A stretch of DNA of 5,967 nucleotides from Bacillota bacterium (lineage in GTDB: Bacteria; Bacillota; Clostridia; Saccharofermentanales; DTU023). The position numbers and the translations under genes were made by a program. The stretch spans positions 1 through 5,967 of the forward strand of contig JAFAAL010000007.1 of NCBI GenBank assembly GCA_023426575.1. The letters are read 5' to 3'. Shown one piece after another: positions 1-4,263 of the stretch (position 1 is its first letter; every line of letters begins with the position of its first letter). A model generated the notes under the pieces. It was not told the origin of the DNA, searched no databases, and was given only the letters and a program-made list of their open reading frames with translations.

Positions 1-243
1 ATAGGTAGCCCACGTTTCATAATGTTTTCAAATCATGCATGAGATCTCCAGGTCCAATACCAAGCGCAGCGGCAGCGATAGAAGGATCAATGAGATAGCG
101 TCATTGATCATAGCATCAAAATAATCATAGGCTTGCTTGAGGGCTATTTCTCTTCTATGCATCGTAGACGTCACCAGCTCATCTGCTGCGATCTTTGAAT
201 GTCGAAATAGCGGTTTGGGCCAAAGAATGCTACTCTTAACGCA
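1..243. other. Left flank without a supportable gene
   Basis: No convincing gene is visible here. On the + strand the only frame open from the left edge stops at 40-42 after 13 codons, so it could be the tail of an upstream gene but is too short to judge. On the - strand a frame is open from inside rpiB down to 28-30, but its internal ATG at 160-162 has no Shine-Dalgarno sequence and the rest is antisense to rpiB. I found no -35/-10 pair with acceptable spacing for rpiB, so its promoter is unlocated; transcription may come from further left. Small palindromes (TCATGCATGA at 33-42, GAGATCTC at 41-48) and a longer inverted repeat (85-109) are present. Confidence 0.5.
85..109. repeat. Perfect 9-bp inverted repeat, 7-nt loop
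   Basis: GATCAATGA (85-93) and TCATTGATC (101-109) are perfect reverse complements separated by GATAGCG. Neither side is followed by a T-run, so it does not read as an intrinsic terminator on either strand. It lies about 155 bp upstream of the rpiB start and could be an operator or an RNA hairpin in a leader. No function can be assigned from sequence alone. Confidence 0.6.
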
Positions 244-254
244 ATGAACATTTT

Positions 255-260
255 GGAGGT
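255..260 (+). promoter_or_regulatory. Ribosome binding site that fixes the rpiB start
   Basis: GGAGGT lies four bases before the ATG at 265. An earlier in-frame ATG at 244 lies upstream of this site and has no Shine-Dalgarno sequence of its own, so the site decides in favour of 265. The start at 265 also gives the N-terminus MKIAIANDH, matching the usual beginning of RpiB proteins. Confidence 0.85.
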
Positions 261-264
261 TCCC

Positions 265-699
265 ATGAAAATTGCGATCGCCAATGACCACGCCGCTGTA
301 GAGCTCAAGAAGATCATCACAGATGAATTGCAGACGCTCGGACACGAGGTCATCAACTTCGGCACGGATACAAGCGAATCTTGCGACTATCCTGACCTCG
401 GAAGGCCCGCCGCAGAAACGGTTGCACGAGGTGAGTGCGATCTTGGCATCCTCATCTGCGGGACGGGGATCGGGATGAGTCTTGTCGCCAACAAGGTCAG
501 GGGCATCCGCTGCTGTGCCTGTTCGGAAGTCTTTTCGGCTGAAATGAGTCGTCGTCACAACAACGCCAATATGCTGGCAATTGGGGCACGCGTCATTGGA
601 GATGAGACGGCTAAGATGCTCGTGCGCGCCTTTGTCAATACTGAATTCGAGGGGGGACGGCACGAGCGCCGGGTCGATAAGATCATGGCGATAGAGTAG
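265..699 (+). CDS. rpiB: Ribose-5-phosphate isomerase B
   Basis: This 144-residue cytosolic enzyme interconverts ribose 5-phosphate and ribulose 5-phosphate in the non-oxidative pentose phosphate pathway. Length is normal for the RpiB/LacAB family (about 140-150). Family residues are in place: Asp8-His9 near the N-terminus, the catalytic cysteine Cys65 in ICGTGIG (64-70, with Thr67), His98 followed by two Asn in the RRHNNAN stretch, and phosphate-binding Arg132 and Arg136 in the C-terminal EGGRHERRV segment. The match to E. coli RpiB as I remember it runs over nearly the whole length. LacA or LacB (galactose-6-phosphate isomerase) is the alternative, but the cysteine motif and C-terminus fit RpiB better and there is no lac context. 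Six cysteines in 144 residues, including adjacent Cys83-Cys84, is rather many. It is a single gene here, convergent with clpC, and ends before a hairpin terminator. Confidence 0.95.
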   Translation: MKIAIANDHAAVELKKIITDELQTLGHEVINFGTDTSESCDYPDLGRPAAETVARGECDLGILICGTGIGMSLVANKVRGIRCCACSEVFSAEMSRRHNNANMLAIGARVIGDETAKMLVRAFVNTEFEGGRHERRVDKIMAIE

Positions 700-726
700 A
701 TACGGCTTGTCCTTTTCCTACACTCA

Positions 727-769
727 AGAAGACCCCCGGCGATGGACTCTCCTTCACTGGGGGTCTTCT
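727..769 (+). terminator. Intrinsic terminator between rpiB and clpC
   Basis: AGAAGACCCCC (727-737) pairs perfectly with GGGGGTCTTCT (759-769), an 11-bp stem that can extend inward imperfectly. On the + strand it is followed by a T-rich stretch (ATCTTTGTTTTGATTTA), as expected for rho-independent termination of rpiB. On the - strand the hairpin lies just beyond the clpC stop but is followed by TGAGTGTAGG with no T-run. It may therefore act weakly for clpC, or mainly stabilise that transcript's 3' end. Confidence 0.9.
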
Positions 770-783
770 ATCTTTGTTTTGAT

Positions 784-3423
784 TTATTCTTCGCTTTCCA
801 TCTCTGCTTTTAGTTCTGGCTGTCCTTCCTCGCGTTCGGGAGCCTGGGGTTCTTCAGACTTCTCGGGAACCTTTGCGGCTTCTTCGAGGCTGAGCTTGGA
901 CTCACCGCGCCGTACCTCGAGCTTCTCGCCATCGGCCGCAAGGTCCACCACGGCCTCATCACCTGTCAGGAGTTCGCCCGCGAGGATGCTCTCGGAGAAG
1001 CGATCCTCGACTTCTGTCTGGATCAGGCGGCGGAGAGGTCTCGCGCCGTATTCGGGCTCGTAGCCGTGCTTTGCGAGGTACTGGCGCGCCTCTGGCGTGA
1101 CGGTCAAGAGGTAGCCGATGTCCTGGATCCGCTTGGCCAGTTCGTCGAGCATGAGGTCGACAATCTTCAGCATGGCTTCGTTGTCCAACATGTGGAAGAA
1201 GATAATGCTATCGATTCTGTTTAAGAACTCAGGCGGAAAGGCACGTTTGAGTTCGCCCATCACCTGCTCTTTGGCCTCCTTGTAGGACTTGCCACCGTAG
1301 AGCTCGCTCTTCCTCTCGCTCTCTTCCTCCTTCCCGGCATTGAAGCCGAACTGCCCACTCTTTTCATTGATGAGGCGAGCGCCGAGGTTTGAGGTCATGA
1401 TGATGATTGTATTCTTAAAGTCTACCGTGCGTCCCTGCGCATCGGTCAGGCGGCCGTCATCGAGGACCTGCAAGAGGGTGTTGAAGACATCGGGATGCGC
1501 CTTCTCAATCTCGTCGAAGAGAACGACGGAGTAGGGTCTCCTTCTCACCTTTTCGGTCAGTTGTCCACCCTCGTCGTAGCCCACATAGCCTGGGGGCGAG
1601 CCGATGAGCTTGCTGACGTCGAATTTTTCCATGTACTCCGACATGTCGACACGGATCAGTGCGTTCTTATCACCGAAGACTTCTTCGGCTAGGGCCTTGG
1701 CCAGTTCGGTCTTACCGACGCCCGTGGAGCCGAGGAAGATGAAGCTCCCGGTTGGACGCTTCGGATCTTTGAGGCCGAGGCGGCCTCTACGGATGGCCTT
1801 GGCCACGGCTTCGACGGCTTCGTCTTGGCCGATGACCCGATTTTCGAGTTCGCTCTCGAGATTTTTCAGGCGCTCGTTGTCGCTCTCGCTGAGCTTCTTG
1901 ACTGGGATGCCCGTCCACTGGGCGACGACATCGGCGATCTCGTCGGCGCCAAGCTCACTGTTTTCCTGGATGTTCGCCTTCTCTTCGGCGCGGGCGCTCT
2001 CGAGTTCCTCGCTGATCTGACACTCACGCTGACGGAGCTTGGCGGCCTCTTCGAAGTCTTCGATGGCTGCAGCGGCTTCCTTCTTGGCGACGACTTCGGC
2101 CAGTTCGGTCTCGAGCTCACGAATGTTCTCGGGCTGGCTGACTCTTCTGAGGCGCATCTTCGAGGCGGCCTCGTCGATGAGGTCGATCGCCTTGTCAGGG
2201 AGGAAGCGGTCGGCGATGTAGCGGCTCGAGAGCTCGACGGCGGCCTCGATGGCCTCATCGGAGATCTGGACCTGATGGTGTTCCTCATATTTCGGCCTCA
2301 GACCGAGCAGGATCTGGAGGCTGTCGGCGGTCGAGGGTTCGTTGACTGTGACGGGCTGGAAGCGGCGCTCAAGCGCGGCGTCCTTTTCAATATGTTTTCT
2401 GTATTCGTCAATGGTCGTAGCACCAATGACCTGCATCTTGCCTCTGGCGAGGAGTGGTTTCAGGATATTGGCGGCATCCATGGCTCCCTCCGTCGCGCCT
2501 GCACCCACAATGGTATGCAGCTCGTCGATGAAGAGGATGATATTACCAGCAGCTGTCGCCTCGTCGAGACCCTTTTTCAGGCGCTCTTCGAACTCGCCCC
2601 GGTACTTGGCGCCGGCGATCATGCCGGAGAGGTCGAGGGAAAGGAGACGCTTATTTTGCAGGATCTCGGGTACGTCGCCTGCGACGATCTTCTGGGCAAG
2701 GCCCTCGACGATGGCCGTCTTGCCGACACCGGGCTCACCGATGAGGACGGGGTTGTTCTTGGTCCTTCTGCCGAGGATCTGCATCACGCGCAGGACCTCC
2801 TCGTCGCGGCCGATGATGGGGTCGAAGCCGCCCTCTTCGGCCTGACGGGTGAAGTCGCTCGAGAATTGGTCGAGTGTGGGCGTTTCGCTCTCGGAGGAGT
2901 CGCCGCTTGGGACTTTTGCCCGATTGTCAGAGCCAGAGGCTGTGGGCATGCCCTCCTCACTTGCAGCCATCAGGCTCTGGTGGAGGATCATGTAGGTCCG
3001 TCTGGGATTGACGCCCATGGCCTCTAAGAGTTTGGAGGTCAGGCTGTTGTTTTCTCTCAGGCAGGCGAGCAGGAGGTGCTCCGGCTCGATGACCTCTTTG
3101 CGGCGCAGCTCGGCCTCACGCGAGGCGATGTCGAGCATGGCGGCCGTGCGCGGGGTCAGTTTTTTCAGAATGTTGTCGATGGAGACGCCCTGGCGGACGA
3201 GTCCCTCGTTGGCCTCGCGGCCGTAGTAGTGTTTCAAGAGGCTCTCGAGGCGGTCGGGGGTGACGCCCTGGGCCTCTAAGAGTTCCTTGGCGACGCCATC
3301 TTCTTGCATGAGGATGGCATATAAGATGTGTTCAGTGCCGATGTAGCTCACCTGGAAGGCGGCGGCAACTTGCTCTGCTGCGAGCAGGACCTCGGCGGAA
3401 CGGGGTGATAATTTGACGAGCAT
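784..3423 (-). CDS. clpC: ClpC AAA+ unfoldase, ATPase subunit of Clp protease
   Basis: This 879-residue Hsp100 chaperone unfolds proteins with ATP and passes them to ClpP. Domains in order: double Clp_N repeat (about 1-150); a polar linker (156-186); AAA+ ring D1 with Walker A GEPGVGKTA (229-237), pore loop KYRG (273-276), Walker B with Asp300-Glu301 and arginine pair 353-354; a coiled middle domain with a UVR motif around EDFEEAAKLR (455-464); ring D2 with Walker A GSTGVGKTE (565-573), pore loop GYVG (612-615), Walker B VVLFDE (633-638) and sensor-2 GARPLRR (793-799). FGF (692-694) sits where ClpC has its ClpP-docking tripeptide. The middle domain and UVR motif favour ClpC over ClpA or ClpB. 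It is about 70 residues longer than B. subtilis ClpC, partly through a Glu-rich tail (843-879). AAGGAGG (3431-3437) precedes the ATG by seven bases. It is co-transcribed with ctsR, 22 bp upstream. Confidence 0.97.
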   Translation of the reverse strand: MLVKLSPRSAEVLLAAEQVAAAFQVSYIGTEHILYAILMQEDGVAKELLEAQGVTPDRLESLLKHYYGREANEGLVRQGVSIDNILKKLTPRTAAMLDIASREAELRRKEVIEPEHLLLACLRENNSLTSKLLEAMGVNPRRTYMILHQSLMAASEEGMPTASGSDNRAKVPSGDSSESETPTLDQFSSDFTRQAEEGGFDPIIGRDEEVLRVMQILGRRTKNNPVLIGEPGVGKTAIVEGLAQKIVAGDVPEILQNKRLLSLDLSGMIAGAKYRGEFEERLKKGLDEATAAGNIILFIDELHTIVGAGATEGAMDAANILKPLLARGKMQVIGATTIDEYRKHIEKDAALERRFQPVTVNEPSTADSLQILLGLRPKYEEHHQVQISDEAIEAAVELSSRYIADRFLPDKAIDLIDEAASKMRLRRVSQPENIRELETELAEVVAKKEAAAAIEDFEEAAKLRQRECQISEELESARAEEKANIQENSELGADEIADVVAQWTGIPVKKLSESDNERLKNLESELENRVIGQDEAVEAVAKAIRRGRLGLKDPKRPTGSFIFLGSTGVGKTELAKALAEEVFGDKNALIRVDMSEYMEKFDVSKLIGSPPGYVGYDEGGQLTEKVRRRPYSVVLFDEIEKAHPDVFNTLLQVLDDGRLTDAQGRTVDFKNTIIIMTSNLGARLINEKSGQFGFNAGKEEESERKSELYGGKSYKEAKEQVMGELKRAFPPEFLNRIDSIIFFHMLDNEAMLKIVDLMLDELAKRIQDIGYLLTVTPEARQYLAKHGYEPEYGARPLRRLIQTEVEDRFSESILAGELLTGDEAVVDLAADGEKLEVRRGESKLSLEEAAKVPEKSEEPQAPEREEGQPELKAEMESEE
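3009..3284 (-). repeat. Near-identical 24-nt direct repeats within the ClpC N-domain coding region
   Basis: Positions 3009-3032 and 3261-3284 match at 22 of 24 bases, sharing TGACGCCC and then GGCCTCTAAGAGTT. They lie 252 bp apart (84 codons) in the same frame and encode LLEAMGVNP (132-140) and LLEAQGVTP (48-56), equivalent points of the two tandem Clp_N repeats. The protein duplication is a family property; the high nucleotide identity of this segment is what is unusual. Confidence 0.75.
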
Positions 3424-3445
3424 ATTCTTGCCTCCTTGTTTGTTC

Positions 3446-3934
3446 TTATTGATCTATCGCTTCGTTGCTCCCCCTCTCCTCCGTGAGGAAAGAGATGAGC
3501 ATGGCGCGGAGTAGCTCTGCCCTGAGGGCTGCCACAGTTTTCTGCTGGCGGGGACGACTCAGTTCACGGCTGACCGCCTTCATGACGGTCGCTAGGTCAG
3601 AGGAGAGTTCCCCGCTTGCCTGTAGATTACTGATCAGGATCTCCGCCTCTCTCCCGCCGATTTCGTCTGGCATATGATAGAGAAGATGACGAACGGGCTG
3701 AGACTTGGGGGCCTCACTGATCTTTTTGATGAGGATGAAACCGCCACCTCCGCGGCGACTTTCTACTGAGTAACCCTGCACATGACTAAAGCGCGTCTGG
3801 AGAACGTAGGTCACTTGCGCTGGTGAGCAGTTGAGATGTTCCGCTAATTGAGCTCGCCGAAATTGCAATTCACCCTCGGCTTCACTCAAAAGGCGCAGGA
3901 TCTCTTCCTCAATAAGATCGCTGAGAACTTTCAT
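3446..3934 (-). CDS. ctsR: CtsR, repressor of class III stress genes
   Basis: This 162-residue DNA-binding repressor controls clp genes and is released or degraded under heat and protein stress. A winged helix-turn-helix occupies about residues 23-70, with the recognition region around NCSPAQVTYVLQTRF (35-49). The wing carries RRGGGG (60-65), the glycine-rich loop known in this family as DNA contact and heat sensor, and its arginine is the McsB target in bacilli. The C-terminal half (about 80-155) matches the helical dimerisation domain. Length is normal for CtsR (about 150-160). The start is supported by AAAGGAGG (3943-3950) eight bases before the ATG and by the family N-terminus (LSDLIEEEILRLL). 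It is the first gene of the operon with clpC and probably represses itself through the operator at 4014-4030. No mcsA or mcsB follows, unlike in Bacillus. Confidence 0.95.
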   Translation of the reverse strand: MKVLSDLIEEEILRLLSEAEGELQFRRAQLAEHLNCSPAQVTYVLQTRFSHVQGYSVESRRGGGGFILIKKISEAPKSQPVRHLLYHMPDEIGGREAEILISNLQASGELSSDLATVMKAVSRELSRPRQQKTVAALRAELLRAMLISFLTEERGSNEAIDQ

Positions 3935-3995
3935 CTCTCTGCCCTCCTTTCCGCTGATCGATCTGGGCGCCTTGCCAATGGGCTATAGGTCACTC

Positions 3996-4048
3996 TTTGA
4001 CCTTTGTTGTTGTTTTGCCCTTCTTTGACCTTTGCGCTTATTATGACC
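3996..4048 (-). promoter_or_regulatory. Array of CtsR half-sites flanking the full operator
   Basis: Besides the full operator there are two further heptamers in the same orientation: GGTCAAA at 3996-4002 (perfect) and GGTCATA at 4042-4048 (one mismatch, overlapping the proposed -10). Each lies 18 bp from the nearest heptamer of the operator, giving a symmetric 18-10-18 spacing of starts (3996, 4014, 4024, 4042). Neither outer heptamer has a good partner at the canonical 10-bp offset, so they are half-sites. They may strengthen binding by cooperativity, but that is inference. Confidence 0.6.
4014..4030 (-). promoter_or_regulatory. CtsR operator
   Basis: Read on the - strand this is GGTCAAA-GAA-GGGCAAA, against the published CtsR consensus of two direct heptamers (A/G)GTCAAA separated by NAN. 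The first heptamer is perfect, the spacer fits NAN, and the second differs at one base (G for T). It begins about ten bases downstream of the proposed -10 box, so bound CtsR would block initiation or early elongation of the ctsR-clpC transcript. Confidence 0.88.
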
Positions 4049-4068
4049 CTTCCTCCCTTCTCCTACAA
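4040..4068 (-). promoter_or_regulatory. Probable ctsR-clpC promoter
   Basis: On the - strand CATAAT (4040-4045) matches the -10 consensus at five of six bases. A hexamer TTGTAG (4063-4068) lies 17 bp upstream, sharing only the TTG of the -35 consensus. The start of transcription would fall near 4033, right beside the CtsR operator. This placement supports the call, since the -35 itself is weak. I saw no better pair in the region. Confidence 0.5.
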
Positions 4069-4155
4069 GATTTAATTGTGAATATCTTGTGACGTTTTCA
4101 GGGAGAATTGTGAGGGGGCTCGAGAGCTTTCCCTATCATTAAAACACTCGTTACT

Positions 4156-4184
4156 TTGACCCCCCAAAATTTTTTCGCTATGAT
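4156..4184 (+). promoter_or_regulatory. Sigma-A type promoter of the ABC exporter gene
   Basis: TTGACC (4156-4161, five of six matches to TTGACA) and TATGAT (4179-4184, five of six matches to TATAAT) are separated by exactly 17 bp. Transcription would start near 4191, giving a leader of about 70 nt before the ATG at 4264. The A/T-rich spacer is also typical. The -35 hexamer is part of TTTGACC, which is the reverse complement of a CtsR heptamer. Confidence 0.78.
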
Positions 4185-4263
4185 AAGCAAGATTTTAATG
4201 ACAGCTTGCGCTTTTCTCGGACGCCTACGAGCTCGCCTGTCTTGAATGCTGAGGAGATTGACA

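Larger units (their letters stand above)
3935..4263. other. Divergent intergenic region between ctsR and the ABC exporter
   Basis: This 329-bp stretch contains no ORF worth calling. It holds the leftward ctsR-clpC control region (Shine-Dalgarno 3943-3950, CtsR sites 3996-4048, likely -10 at 4040-4045) and the rightward exporter promoter (4156-4184) with its Shine-Dalgarno AGGAG (4252-4256). Between the two control regions are an inverted repeat ACAAGAT/ATCTTGT (4065-4071 and 4084-4090) and a small palindrome GCTCGAGAGC (4118-4127), both unassigned. The inferred leader lengths are about 100 nt for ctsR and about 70 nt for the exporter. Confidence 0.75.

Noticed and set aside
214..224. Palindrome TTTGGGCCAAA before rpiB
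   Set aside because: The arms are only five bases around a single central base, which is expected by chance, and there is no terminator or operator context.
244..264. Upstream in-frame ATG for rpiB
   Set aside because: It would place the Shine-Dalgarno GGAGGT inside the coding region and add seven residues before the conserved N-terminus; 265 is the better start.
28..663. 211-codon open frame on the - strand across rpiB and its upstream region
   Set aside because: Most of it is antisense to the clearly recognisable rpiB, and neither its first ATG nor the internal one at 160-162 has a Shine-Dalgarno sequence. The part outside rpiB (28-162) resembles no family I know.
1825..3027. 400-codon open frame on the + strand inside clpC
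   Set aside because: It is wholly antisense to conserved ClpC domains. Long shadow frames are common opposite G+C-rich clp genes, and the translation has no recognisable domain.
4118..4127. Palindrome GCTCGAGAGC as a terminator or operator
   Set aside because: A four-base stem with a two-base loop is too short to form a stable hairpin and has no T-run after it.
4145..4161. A full CtsR operator at the exporter promoter
   Set aside because: Only the TTTGACC half matches. The heptamers at the canonical offset on either side (ACTCGTT and CAAAATT) do not, so at most it is a half-site overlapping a -35 box.
3935..4263. CIRCE (HrcA) element in the heat-shock control region
   Set aside because: No TTAGCACTC / GAGTGCTAA inverted repeat is present on either strand.
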